Assembly (NCBI GenBank): GCA_024235415.1
Contig: JACKML010000001.1
Span: forward strand, 310,001 to 374,000
Source: Chromatiaceae bacterium
GTDB taxonomy: Bacteria; Pseudomonadota; Gammaproteobacteria; Chromatiales; Chromatiaceae
Reading direction: 5' to 3'
DNA length: 64,000 bases
Shown here in pieces: positions 37,701-45,327 of this stretch. Position 1 is the first letter of the stretch; each line of letters starts with the position of its first letter. The translations under genes and the position numbers were made by a program. The notes under the pieces were generated by a model. That model worked only from the letters and a program-made list of their open reading frames with translations, was not told where the DNA came from and searched no databases.

Positions 37701-38253
37701 GGCTCGCGAATGGCTGGACGCCGGCATGCTGCCCGGCACACTGGCGGTGAATATTTCCGGTGTGCAGGTAAGACGCGGCGATCTGGTGGAAGTGGTGCGC
37801 CGCGTGCTGCAGCGCAGCGGCCTGCCCGCAGGCAAACTCGAACTGGAACTCACGGAGAGTTTCATCATGGGCGAGTCGCAGAATGCAATTCGTATTCTAC
37901 ACGCGCTGCGCGACCTCGGGGTGACACTGGCAATTGACGATTTCGGCACCGGCTACTCCTCACTGGCCTACCTGAAATCCCTGCCCATCCATCTGCTCAA
38001 GATCGACAAGTCGTTCATTCGCGACATCCCCGATGATCCCAACGACATGGCGATTACCCGTGCAGTCATCGCACTGGCGAAGAGCCTCAATCTGGGCCTG
38101 GTCGGTGAAGGGGTGGAGACCGAGATCCAACGACGCTTCTTGCTCGAAGAGGGTTGTCAGTTCGGCCAGGGGTTTCTTTTTCATCGACCGCTGCCGTCGG
38201 CGGAGATGCAGGATCTGCTGGCTTCTCAGCAGGCAGCGCACCTGCCACACTAG
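34780..38253 (+). CDS. Membrane PAS-GGDEF-EAL sensor (diguanylate cyclase/phosphodiesterase)
   Basis: 1157-aa inner-membrane c-di-GMP enzyme. TM1 (residues about 33-55) and TM2 (about 306-325) flank a roughly 250-residue extracytoplasmic sensor region. Three PAS-like domains follow (about 360-720). The GGDEF domain has an intact active site at 804-808, with an RxxD inhibitory site five residues before it (RNDD). The EAL domain has EALLRW at 932, plus LAVNIS, LELTES, IDDFGTGYSS, KIDKSF and EGVET, so the catalytic phosphodiesterase residues are present. Both activities look possible. TAAGGAGGG abuts the ATG at 34780, too close to be ideal, so the true start may be a little downstream (ATG 34804). 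Convergent with fliJ; a link to motility is plausible but unproved. Confidence 0.93.
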   Translation: MRKSLFGTMPQSPEQTAPAKAAPTDFVERRVRLMAFLGILLTSSIIGGIATALLYKSHTNSLTSQLFFAIELQTAAIETELARLNNIATQITSRTQIRLQLERFQRHEISRQMLIDFSVPKLADAIASDDDILGVTRLSPQLQPLVEVGQPIPASLWPQHPSHSETALGIPRDGLVVVSAPIRNRSMQTVGIDLVMFRDDRLRKIMQGFFDHIETSGSVQVATLQDGIAVHFYDIGHDEQPLSQEALKSELIEQLQLGLDEALHYPDSQARSGLVMAHRKIGTSDWAMMFYADPGDFFGSARTQAAFAALTVLVLAMLGILLTNRVIRPLVDHVAAEARSLQRLLQQNEELLDTVRANESKLQAVIDNAPAVIYIKDPSGRYLLVNSSYERLVEMPRTQIVGKYDYQLFPESIAKSTRDTDLEVLATGNSIAVDERAPHRDGMHDYLSTKFPLFDAKGQANAVCGISADITERKRVERRLALTQRTVDRANVGVLWADPTGQLIYLNDAATQLLQLAGHELPRLSLADVATSLDATAWKAHWESLKRLGSLHYETRFQRSDHETFPVEVHANHLAFDEQEFYIAIVHDISERHESERRLRQSATVFDCSAEAIVITNTQGQVIDVNPAFTRILGYTREQVVGRKPSLWKSDLYDESFYKSMWASITETGQWRGEIINRNRDGSVTPELVAINTVYNEYGEPASYVAIYTDISQIKESQDQLAHLAHHDPLTNLPNRILFHERLQHALDRASRRDGSVAVIFVDLDHFKHVNDSLGHSYGDRLLIEVARVLSSRLRNDDTVARIGGDEFTILIEEVCDRNRLTSVIEKILEAFDREFVLGDSTIRVTPSLGVSISPNDGTDAETLMRNADAAMYRAKSLGRNTYEFYTEELTALATRRIHIDGALRKAIQDAEFHLAYQPQIDLTTGRIVGMEALLRWNSSVLGPMSPDQFLPIAEDSGLILPLGEWILSEACRQAREWLDAGMLPGTLAVNISGVQVRRGDLVEVVRRVLQRSGLPAGKLELELTESFIMGESQNAIRILHALRDLGVTLAIDDFGTGYSSLAYLKSLPIHLLKIDKSFIRDIPDDPNDMAITRAVIALAKSLNLGLVGEGVETEIQRRFLLEEGCQFGQGFLFHRPLPSAEMQDLLASQQAAHLPH

Positions 38254-38270
38254 AGTCTCTTCAACAGGCA

Positions 38271-38285
38271 GGTGCGACGCGCACC
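38271..38285. terminator. Small hairpin between the GGDEF-EAL gene and fliJ
   Basis: GGTGCG and CGCACC with a 3-nt loop lie in the 35-bp convergent gap. It has no T tract on either strand, so it would be at most a weak bidirectional barrier. Confidence 0.25.
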
Positions 38286-38288
38286 GGT

Positions 38289-38720
38289 TCAGCGTTTGCG
38301 CTGTCCGTGCTCATCGTTGTCGGACTGCTCTTTCCTGTCGTCCGACCGACGCTCCTCGTCGATCATGCGCCCAACCGCGTTATCCATGGCCTTCGACTTG
38401 GTGTAGCGACCTCGCCAGTCAGCCTTGCTCGAGTCGCAGTTCTTCTGTGTCCGCGCAACATTTCCCTCCTGCTGCGCGATGGCCGTCTCCAGTTTGCTGA
38501 TGAACACCTGGTATTCAAGGATCTGGCTGCTCGACAGACCGTTTCGCGCGGCCCTGGCGAAGCGCTCCTGGTACTCGGCCAGGTACTGTCTCAGCTCATC
38601 GAGGCGCTGCATTGCCGCCTCGCGGGTCTTCAGCGATTCGCCAAGCGCGGCGGCCGCCTTGCGTTCCTTGTGCAACGCGATCTTCTGGATAGGCTTGAAA
38701 CGGTCTGAAGGCGGTGCCAT
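38289..38720 (-). CDS. fliJ: Flagellar export protein FliJ
   Basis: 143-aa highly charged coiled-coil protein, the gamma-like stalk of the flagellar export ATPase and an escort for chaperones. RFKPIQKIALHKERKAAAALGESL at the start and QYLAEYQERF fit the family. It is the last gene of fliE-F-G-H-I-J, 6 bp after fliI. The C-terminal tail is very hydrophilic (RRSDDRKEQSDNDEHGQRKR). The call rests on length, composition and place. Confidence 0.88.
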   Translation of the reverse strand: MAPPSDRFKPIQKIALHKERKAAAALGESLKTREAAMQRLDELRQYLAEYQERFARAARNGLSSSQILEYQVFISKLETAIAQQEGNVARTQKNCDSSKADWRGRYTKSKAMDNAVGRMIDEERRSDDRKEQSDNDEHGQRKR

Positions 38721-38726
38721 GTGCGC

Positions 38727-40103
38727 TTACCCGGCCCGCCGCGTGGCTGGCAGTGTGTCTTGGGGAAACAAGGTCATCAAGTCATCAAGGCTGTCATTGA
38801 GGTCGAAACGCGTGTGCATGTCCTGGTGCAGGAATTCCTGCAACGATGGCATGGCACCGATAGCGAGGTCGATGCGGTCATTCGAACCCAGCTCGTAGGC
38901 GCCGACCGAGATCAGGTCCCGGTTCTGCTGATACAGACTGTAAAGCTGTTTGAACTCGCGCGTCGCCCGTTGGTGCGGCACATCGGTAATCTCGTTCATC
39001 GCACGGCTCACCGAGGCCTCGATGTCGATCGCCGGATACTGTCCCGACTCGGCGAGACGGCGCGACAACACGATATGCCCGTCGAGAATCGCTCGTGCCG
39101 CATCGGCTATCGGGTCGTTCTGGTCGTCACCTTCGGCAAGCACGGTATAGAACGCCGTGATCGAGCCGCCGCCGCGGTCGCCGTTACCCGCACGCTCCAC
39201 CAGCTGCGGCAGCTTGGCGAACACCGAGGGCGGATAGCCCTTGGTCGCCGGTGGCTCGTTGATCGCCAGACCGATCTCGCGCTGTGCCTGGGCAAAACGC
39301 GTCAATGAATCCATCAGCAACAGGACGTGCTTGCCCTGGTCACGGAAATACTCAGCAATCGCCGTCGCCAACATCGCACCATGCATCCGGCGCAATGGCG
39401 GCTGATCCGCAGGTACAGCAACCACGACCGCACGCCTCAGGCCCTCTTTGCCGAGGATGTTGTCGACAAACTCCTTTACCTCTCGGCCACGCTCACCAAT
39501 CAGGCCAACCACAACCACGTCGGCGTCGGTATAGCGCGTCATCATGCCAAGCAGCACCGATTTGCCGACACCGGAGCCGGCAAACAGGCCGAGGCGCTGT
39601 CCGCGGCCGACGCTGAGCAACGCGTTGATCGCGCGGATGCCGACGTCCAGCGGCTCACGGATCGGTGCGCGTGCCAGCGGGTTGATGTAACCACCGTTCA
39701 ACGGCCAGCGCTTGGTCGCATGCAGCGGGCCCATGCTGTCGAGCGGCTTACCGCTACCGTCGATGATACGACCGAGCAGTTCGTCGCCAACGGCCGCCTC
39801 ACTGACGCGTCCAGTCGGGACCACCCGGGCGTCCGGTTCGAGGCCGCGGATGTCACCGGTCGGCATCAGGTACAGGCTTTCGCCGGCAAACCCGACCACC
39901 TCGGCCTCGACACGTTCACCGGCCGCGTTGATCACATCGCAGCGGCCGCCGATGGCGGCACGGCAACCGACCGCCTCCAGGGTCAGACCGACCATGCGCG
40001 TCAGTTTCCCCTCGACCACCATGCCGCGCGTGCCGCCCATGCGTTCGCCAAGACGGTGGATTCGCTCGGCCCAGATCGGGTTGCGGTTCAGATCAGCTGT
40101 CAC
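38727..40103 (-). CDS. fliI: Flagellum-specific export ATPase FliI
   Basis: 458 aa F1-beta-like hexameric ATPase that drives flagellar type III export. Walker A GLFAGSGVGKSVLL (from about residue 167); VVGLIGERGREVKEFVD; the Walker B region VLLLMDSLTRFAQAQREIGLA; and PATKGYPPSVFAKLPQLVERAGN. GTG start at 40103, overlapping the fliH end by 11 bp. FliI replaces the catalytic glutamate context of F1 with GERGREV, as expected. Confidence 0.96.
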   Translation of the reverse strand: MTADLNRNPIWAERIHRLGERMGGTRGMVVEGKLTRMVGLTLEAVGCRAAIGGRCDVINAAGERVEAEVVGFAGESLYLMPTGDIRGLEPDARVVPTGRVSEAAVGDELLGRIIDGSGKPLDSMGPLHATKRWPLNGGYINPLARAPIREPLDVGIRAINALLSVGRGQRLGLFAGSGVGKSVLLGMMTRYTDADVVVVGLIGERGREVKEFVDNILGKEGLRRAVVVAVPADQPPLRRMHGAMLATAIAEYFRDQGKHVLLLMDSLTRFAQAQREIGLAINEPPATKGYPPSVFAKLPQLVERAGNGDRGGGSITAFYTVLAEGDDQNDPIADAARAILDGHIVLSRRLAESGQYPAIDIEASVSRAMNEITDVPHQRATREFKQLYSLYQQNRDLISVGAYELGSNDRIDLAIGAMPSLQEFLHQDMHTRFDLNDSLDDLMTLFPQDTLPATRRAG

Positions 40104-40788
40104 GTTGTTCGCCTTCGTCGCTGTCGCGCATGCGCTCGCCCGCGAGCAGCGGCGCGATCAGGCTGTTCAGCCGTGACTCCAGCGTAGCATCGATCTGCGA
40201 GGTGTCGGTGTGGATGCGGCAACCACCACGTTGAATGACCGGGTCCTCTACGATCTGCCATTGTTGATCGTACTCGCCCAGGGAATAGGCCTCACGCACC
40301 AGTTCGGCGTCTTCCGGGTGCAATACCAAACGGATATTGCGTGCACTCACCGGGAGTACAACCAGGGCCTCACGCACCACACCGACGATCTGCCCCGGAT
40401 CGAGCTTGACCTCGCGGCGGATCAACTGGCGCACCATGCTGATCACCAGGGTGACGATTTCGTTTTCGACCTGCTGGTCAAGTTGTTCAAAGGGCTTGTC
40501 CAGGGCCTTGAGCACCTGGTCGAGCCGATCGACCCTGGCGCCGACATCTGCGCGGCCCTGTTCAAGGCCCTCGCGATGACCGTAGGCCAACCCTTCCTTG
40601 CGTCCCTGTTCAAAACCCTCGTCATGTGCAGCCTTCTGGATATCGTCAAGCTGCGCCGCGGTCAGCAGTCCGTGCGCCTCCTCGACCGGAGTCTCACCTT
40701 TGCGGTGCACATGCGGCGGTTGCCACTGGGTGACCTGCGCCTCGTCGCCGCGTATCACCTGTACACCACCGGGTCTGCGTTCGTTCAT
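40093..40788 (-). CDS. fliH: Flagellar assembly protein FliH
   Basis: 231 aa regulator and stator of FliI. The middle part has GxxxG-like repeats in the helix FEQGRKEGLAYGHREGLEQGRADVG (about residues 78-102), the hallmark of FliH, followed by a V/A-ATPase-E-like C-terminal domain (IRLVLHPEDAELV...GGCRIHTDTSQIDATLESRL). ATG at 40788, 12 bp after fliG. Confidence 0.92.
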   Translation of the reverse strand: MNERRPGGVQVIRGDEAQVTQWQPPHVHRKGETPVEEAHGLLTAAQLDDIQKAAHDEGFEQGRKEGLAYGHREGLEQGRADVGARVDRLDQVLKALDKPFEQLDQQVENEIVTLVISMVRQLIRREVKLDPGQIVGVVREALVVLPVSARNIRLVLHPEDAELVREAYSLGEYDQQWQIVEDPVIQRGGCRIHTDTSQIDATLESRLNSLIAPLLAGERMRDSDEGEQRDS

Positions 40789-40800
40789 CGATGCCGGCCT

Positions 40801-41826
40801 TTACACGAACTCTTCGCCGCCACTGCCGCCGAGGTTGATCTCGCCAGCATCCGACAGGCGGCGTGCGACCGTGAGGATCTCCTTCTGCGACGCCTCGACA
40901 TCGCTGAGCTTGGCCGGTGCCGCGGCTTCGAGGTCGTCTTTGAGCATCTCCGCCGCACGCGACGACATGTTCTTGAAGATCTTCTCGCGCAACGGCTCGG
41001 GTGCGCCGCGCAGCGCCAGCAACAGCTGATCCGAGGAGACCTCGCGCAGCAGTGTCTGCATGCCCCGATCGTCGACGTCGATCAGGTTCTCGAACACGAA
41101 CATGTTGTCCTGGATCTCCTGCGACAACTCCTCGTCGGCCTCGCTGATCTGCTCGATCACCTTGCTCTCAATCGCGCCATCGACGAAGTTCAGGATATCC
41201 GCCGCCTTCTTCACCCCACCCAACGCAGAGGACTTGACGTTGCTGCCGCCTGAGAACTGCTTCTCCAGGATCTCGTCGAGTTCCTGCAACGCCGCAGGCT
41301 GGATACCGTCGAGTGTGGCGACGCGCATGATCACATCGGTACGCACACGATCGGGGAATTCGGACAATACGCCGGCGGCCTGATCGGGATCGAGGAACGA
41401 CATCACGATCGCGATGATCTGAGGATGTTCGAGCCGGATCAGTTCGGCGATCGCGCGCGGGTCCATCCACTTGAGCTGTTCCAGTCCCTTGCTGTTGCGC
41501 CCCAGCAGGATGCGGTCGATGATGCCGCTGGCCTTGTCTGCGCCAAGCGCCGAGGTCAGCATGTTGCGGATGTACTCGTCGGATCCCATGCCGAGCGAGG
41601 TCTGTTCGCCGATTGCATCGACGAACTTCTGCATCACCAGTTCCATCTGCGAGTTGGTGACGTTGCTCAGGCTGGCCATCGCCAGGCCGATCTCCTGCAC
41701 CTCTTTCGGGCCCATGTGGCGCAGTATCTCGGCCGCATGCTTCTCTCCGAGGCCGAGCATCAGCAATGCCGATCGCTCGACACCGCTCAGTTTCTTGACC
41801 GCTTGTGCGGCAGCGTTCTGTTCCAT
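40801..41826 (-). CDS. fliG: Flagellar motor switch protein FliG
   Basis: 341 aa C-ring protein that couples torque to the rotor. SGVERSALLMLGLGEKHAAEILRHMGPKEVQEIG at the N terminus, the central EHPQIIAIVMSFLDPDQAAGVL armadillo motif, and the C-terminal charged helix region (SSDQLLLALRGAPEPLREKIFKNMSSRAAEMLKDDLE) all match. Ends GGEEFV as in homologues. ATG at 41826, one base before the fliF stop region; the frame is open further only as a shadow of fliF. Confidence 0.96.
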   Translation of the reverse strand: MEQNAAAQAVKKLSGVERSALLMLGLGEKHAAEILRHMGPKEVQEIGLAMASLSNVTNSQMELVMQKFVDAIGEQTSLGMGSDEYIRNMLTSALGADKASGIIDRILLGRNSKGLEQLKWMDPRAIAELIRLEHPQIIAIVMSFLDPDQAAGVLSEFPDRVRTDVIMRVATLDGIQPAALQELDEILEKQFSGGSNVKSSALGGVKKAADILNFVDGAIESKVIEQISEADEELSQEIQDNMFVFENLIDVDDRGMQTLLREVSSDQLLLALRGAPEPLREKIFKNMSSRAAEMLKDDLEAAAPAKLSDVEASQKEILTVARRLSDAGEINLGGSGGEEFV

Positions 41827-41827
41827 A

Positions 41828-43510
41828 TCAGGCAGCTTCTTCGTGCATCCAGGTCTTGACGAGCTGGGCAACCCGTTTCGGGTCTTCATCGACCAGGTTG
41901 CGCGCAGCATCCATGATGTTCTCGTAGCGTCCGCCACCAGGCAGCTGCACGGGCTCACCATCGCTGCCCAGCAGCAGGCTTTCCTCACCCGCCTGCGTGC
42001 CGCCGGCCTGGCGGTCGCCCAACGGACCTTCTACGCGTGCGCCGCCGGCCGTCTGGCCTGCGAACTCGGCATGGCTGGCGGTCAACCGCTTCATGGTCGG
42101 CTTGAGGACCACGAAGATCAGCACCAGGACCAGCAACAGACCGCCGACCTGCTTCACGGTGTCGAGGAACCAGCCCTGCTCCCAGATCGGGATCTCGGGC
42201 AGGTCCGCAACAGGTTCCGGGCTGAGGAACGAGCTATTGAGTACGCGCACGCTGTCGCCGCGACGCGTGTCGAAACCGACTGCCTCGCGCACCAGGTCGG
42301 TCAGGCGCTCGATCTCCTCCGGAGTACGCTCACGCACACTGACGTTACCATCGGCATCGACGCTGCTGATATCGTCGACCACCACTGCCACCGACAGGCG
42401 ACGCAGCGACAGCGGCGAATTCCGGGTGTGACTGATCACACGGTCCAGTTCGTAGTTGCGGGTGGCCTGACGGCTGGAGTTGATGGCGTCTGCCGCCGGT
42501 CCTTCCGGACCCTGCGCGTTCTCCGGTGCATTGCCTGCGGCGGGCGGCTGGTTGCTCAATGCACCCGGCACCCCGCCTGCACCGGCACCCCGCATCTGCT
42601 CCTCGTTGACCTGCTCACTGCGCAGCGCAGGCTGATCCGGGTTGTAGCGTTCCTGGGTCTGCTCGGTCACGGTGAAATCGACATCCGCGGTGACCTGGGC
42701 GCGCACCTTGTCGCGGCCGACGATCGGCGCAAGCAGCGATTCGATGCGTTCGCGATAGTGTTCCTCGATGCGACGTGTATGTTCGAACTGCGTCGCCGAC
42801 AGCTTCATCTCGCGGCTCTCCGGATCGCCGCTGAGCAATCGACCCTTGTGGTCGACCACGGTCACGCGGCCCGGTTCGAGTTCGGGGATACTGGACGCGA
42901 CCATGTGCACGATCGCCTCGACCTGGCCCTCCTCGAGGATGCGCCCACTGTGCAGACGCAGCGCGACAGAGGCACTCGGCGGCTGGCGCTTGCGCACGAA
43001 CACCGATTGCTTGGGGATTGCCAGGTGCACGCGGGCGCTCTGCACCGCACCGATGGTGGCGATGGTGCGTGCCAGCTCACCCTGCATCGCCTGCTGGTAG
43101 CGGGCCTTCTCGACCATCTGGCTGGTCCCGAAGCCGGTATCCTGCTGCAGCAGCTCGAAGCCCATGCCGACGCTGTTGGGCAGCCCCTGACCGGCCAGCT
43201 GCATACGCAGTTCCTTGACCTTGGCCGCAGGCACCATGACCATGCCGCTGGCCTGGTCCACGCGATAGTCGACGCCGACCTGCTGCAGGGCCTCCATCAC
43301 CTGGCTCGCGTCCTTTTCCGCGAGATTGCCGTACAGCGGTGCGTAGTTCGGCGCCTGCGACCACAGCACCACCGCCACGCCCAATGCGACGCTGGCCGCG
43401 ATGCCGACCATGACCGCGACCTGGCGCAGCCACGGGTTTTCCGTCATCGCCGCCACACCGCCGCCGAGTTCCGGCGACGGAAGGTTTCTGCTGTCAGCTG
43501 CTTCAGCCAT
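41828..43510 (-). CDS. fliF: Flagellar MS-ring protein FliF
   Basis: 560 aa. Two membrane helices (residues about 27-46, VAVMVGIAASVALGVAVVLW, and near 455-475, VGGLLLVLVLIFVVLKP) border a large periplasmic part with the ring-building motifs (YAPLYGNLAEKDASQVMEAL; GIPNS-like GLPNSVGMGFELL; ARVHLAIPKQSVFVRKRQPPSASV). The C-terminal tail that binds FliG ends in DEDPKRVAQLVKTWMHEE. ATG 43510. It follows fliE by 47 bp. Confidence 0.96.
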   Translation of the reverse strand: MAEAADSRNLPSPELGGGVAAMTENPWLRQVAVMVGIAASVALGVAVVLWSQAPNYAPLYGNLAEKDASQVMEALQQVGVDYRVDQASGMVMVPAAKVKELRMQLAGQGLPNSVGMGFELLQQDTGFGTSQMVEKARYQQAMQGELARTIATIGAVQSARVHLAIPKQSVFVRKRQPPSASVALRLHSGRILEEGQVEAIVHMVASSIPELEPGRVTVVDHKGRLLSGDPESREMKLSATQFEHTRRIEEHYRERIESLLAPIVGRDKVRAQVTADVDFTVTEQTQERYNPDQPALRSEQVNEEQMRGAGAGGVPGALSNQPPAAGNAPENAQGPEGPAADAINSSRQATRNYELDRVISHTRNSPLSLRRLSVAVVVDDISSVDADGNVSVRERTPEEIERLTDLVREAVGFDTRRGDSVRVLNSSFLSPEPVADLPEIPIWEQGWFLDTVKQVGGLLLVLVLIFVVLKPTMKRLTASHAEFAGQTAGGARVEGPLGDRQAGGTQAGEESLLLGSDGEPVQLPGGGRYENIMDAARNLVDEDPKRVAQLVKTWMHEEAA

Positions 43511-43557
43511 TTTTCTGGTTCCGATTCCTGGTTAAGTCATGCGCCGCGTTGCAGCGG

Positions 43558-43872
43558 TCACACCGGCATATTCATGACGTCTTTGTAGGCCTCGACCAAC
43601 TTGTTGCGCACCTGCACCATGGCCTCGAACGAGATGCTGGATTTCTGCGCCGCGATCATGACCTGCGCCAGGTCTACGCTGTCGTCGCCTTTTTCGAACG
43701 AGGTACGCAGCTCACTGGCGGTCTGCTGGGTTTCGTTCACCGCGTCGATGGATTTCTTCAGCAGGTCGCGAAAGTCGGTCTGAGGCGTCTCGTTGACCGC
43801 CGCGCCTCCGGTGGCCTGGGCGCGGGCGACCCGCATCTGTGCCAGGACCTGGTTGATTTCCGGTGTGCTCAT
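43558..43872 (-). CDS. fliE: Flagellar hook-basal body protein FliE
   Basis: 104 aa rod adaptor between the MS ring and the rod. The C-terminal part has the family signature VDLAQVMIAAQKSSISFEAMVQVRNKLVEAYKDVMNMPV. ATG at 43872. It is the first gene of the basal-body operon, 64 bp downstream of a sigma-54 promoter. Confidence 0.95.
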   Translation of the reverse strand: MSTPEINQVLAQMRVARAQATGGAAVNETPQTDFRDLLKKSIDAVNETQQTASELRTSFEKGDDSVDLAQVMIAAQKSSISFEAMVQVRNKLVEAYKDVMNMPV

Positions 43873-43935
43873 GGTTGCTGACCTGTGATCGTTCTGTACG
43901 GTTTTCTGACGCGTGGCGTTCCCATCGGGAAAAGC

Positions 43936-43952
43936 TGCAGTTTTCGCGCCAA
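43936..43952 (-). promoter_or_regulatory. Sigma-54 (-24/-12) promoter of the fliEFGHIJ operon
   Basis: TTGGCGCGAAAACTGCA on the minus strand has GG and GC exactly 10 bp apart and fits TTGGCACG-N4-TTGCA with two substitutions. It begins just after the flrC stop and ends 64 bp before fliE. FlrC, encoded immediately upstream, is the expected activator. Confidence 0.8.
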
Positions 43953-43953
43953 T

Positions 43954-45327
43954 TCAGTTTCGAGGAATAGAGACGCCCGCCTCGCGCAGCTTCTGCAACT
44001 TGTGACGCAGTGTCCGCGGGCTGATGCCGAGGATCTCGGCGGCCTGTTTGCGGCTGCCTTTGCCGTTGCGCAGCGCGTCCAGAATCATCTGCTCTTCGAC
44101 ATTGCGCAGATCGTCGTTCAGCCGTCCTTTGCCCATGGCATCGTCAAACACTGCCGCCGCAGGCGCCTGCGGCATGGTGCCGATGGCGACCGCGACGTCA
44201 CCGTCGAGCACTTCGAAATGGATATCCGCAGCGCGGATACCTTCACCATCGGACAGGATCAGCGCGCGCTGCATCAGGTTGTCGAGCTCGCGTACGTTGC
44301 CCGGCCAGCGGTGGGCCACGAGGCGCGCCTCGGCCTCCGGCTCGAAGGGCGGCAAGACTTCGCCGTTGCGCAGGTGCCGCTGCATCAGGTGGCGCGCCAG
44401 CGGCAGGATGTCGCGCGGGCGATCGCGCAAGGCCGGCAGCGTCAGGGGGAAGACGTTGAGCCGGTAGAACAGGTCTTCGCGGAAACGCCCGGCGGCCACC
44501 TCTTCGCGCAGATGGCGGTTCGAGGTCGCCAGCACGCGCACATCGAGTTGGATGACGTCGCGGGCACCAAGCCGCTCGACCTCGCGTTCCTGCAGCACAC
44601 GCAGCAGTTTGGCCTGCAAGGGCAGGCTCATCTCCGAGATCTCATCAAGCAGCAGGGTGCCACCCTGTGCCTGTTCGAACTTGCCGGCGCTGGCGCGCAC
44701 GGCACCGGTGAAGGCGCCCTTCTCATAGCCGAACAACACGGCCTCCAGCATATTGTCAGGAATCGCTGCGCAGTTGATCGCGATGAACGGGCCGTCGAGA
44801 CGCGCAGAGTGGCAATGGATGTAGCGTGCCAGCACCTCCTTGCCGGTGCCCGATTCGCCGCCGATCATCACGGTGGCATCACTGGCAGCGACCCGGCGTG
44901 CCAGTTCCACCAGCTCACGGCTACGCAGGTCCTCGGCGATGATCTGCCCCGGTTCGAGGTGGCGCTGTGGCAGATAGCGTTCCACCTTGTCCAACAGATC
45001 AGCGACCTCGAACGGCTTGGCCAGGTAGTCGACTGCCCCGAGCTTCATCGCCTCCACCGCCTGCTCAACCGTGCCGTAGGCCGTCATCACCAACACCGGC
45101 AACTCGTGAAAGCGCGTGCGCAGGTTACGCAGCAGGGCACGGCCGTCCATCGGGCGCATCTGTACGTCGGTCAGCACCATGTCGACCTGGTTTCGATCCA
45201 GTTTGGCCAGCGCCTGTTCACCATCGGTGGCGGTAACCACCTCGTATCCCGACAGGGAAAGGGTGTCGGCGAGTGCCTGCGCGAGTGCGCTGTCATCTTC
45301 CACGACCAGAATGCGCGACGGCTTCAT
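43954..45327 (-). CDS. flrC: Sigma-54-dependent flagellar response regulator FlrC/FleR
   Basis: 457 aa NtrC-type activator. Receiver (residues 1-120) with VVEDDSALAQALADTL and the phospho-acceptor in VDMVLTDVQM; AAA+ domain with GESGTGKE, GAFTGA and GGTLLLDEISEMSL; Fis-type HTH (SRKQAAEILGISPRTLRHKLQKL). The start overlaps the kinase stop by one base (TGATG), so the pair is cotranslated. The FlrB/FlrC pair usually switches on class III genes for hook-basal body; the sigma-54 promoter just downstream in front of fliE supports that. Confidence 0.93.
   Translation of the reverse strand: MKPSRILVVEDDSALAQALADTLSLSGYEVVTATDGEQALAKLDRNQVDMVLTDVQMRPMDGRALLRNLRTRFHELPVLVMTAYGTVEQAVEAMKLGAVDYLAKPFEVADLLDKVERYLPQRHLEPGQIIAEDLRSRELVELARRVAASDATVMIGGESGTGKEVLARYIHCHSARLDGPFIAINCAAIPDNMLEAVLFGYEKGAFTGAVRASAGKFEQAQGGTLLLDEISEMSLPLQAKLLRVLQEREVERLGARDVIQLDVRVLATSNRHLREEVAAGRFREDLFYRLNVFPLTLPALRDRPRDILPLARHLMQRHLRNGEVLPPFEPEAEARLVAHRWPGNVRELDNLMQRALILSDGEGIRAADIHFEVLDGDVAVAIGTMPQAPAAAVFDDAMGKGRLNDDLRNVEEQMILDALRNGKGSRKQAAEILGISPRTLRHKLQKLREAGVSIPRN

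Noticed and set aside
41471..43588. Plus-strand open frame of 705 codons over fliG and fliF
   Set aside because: Shadow of the flagellar genes; composition is unlike a protein and it has no ribosome site.
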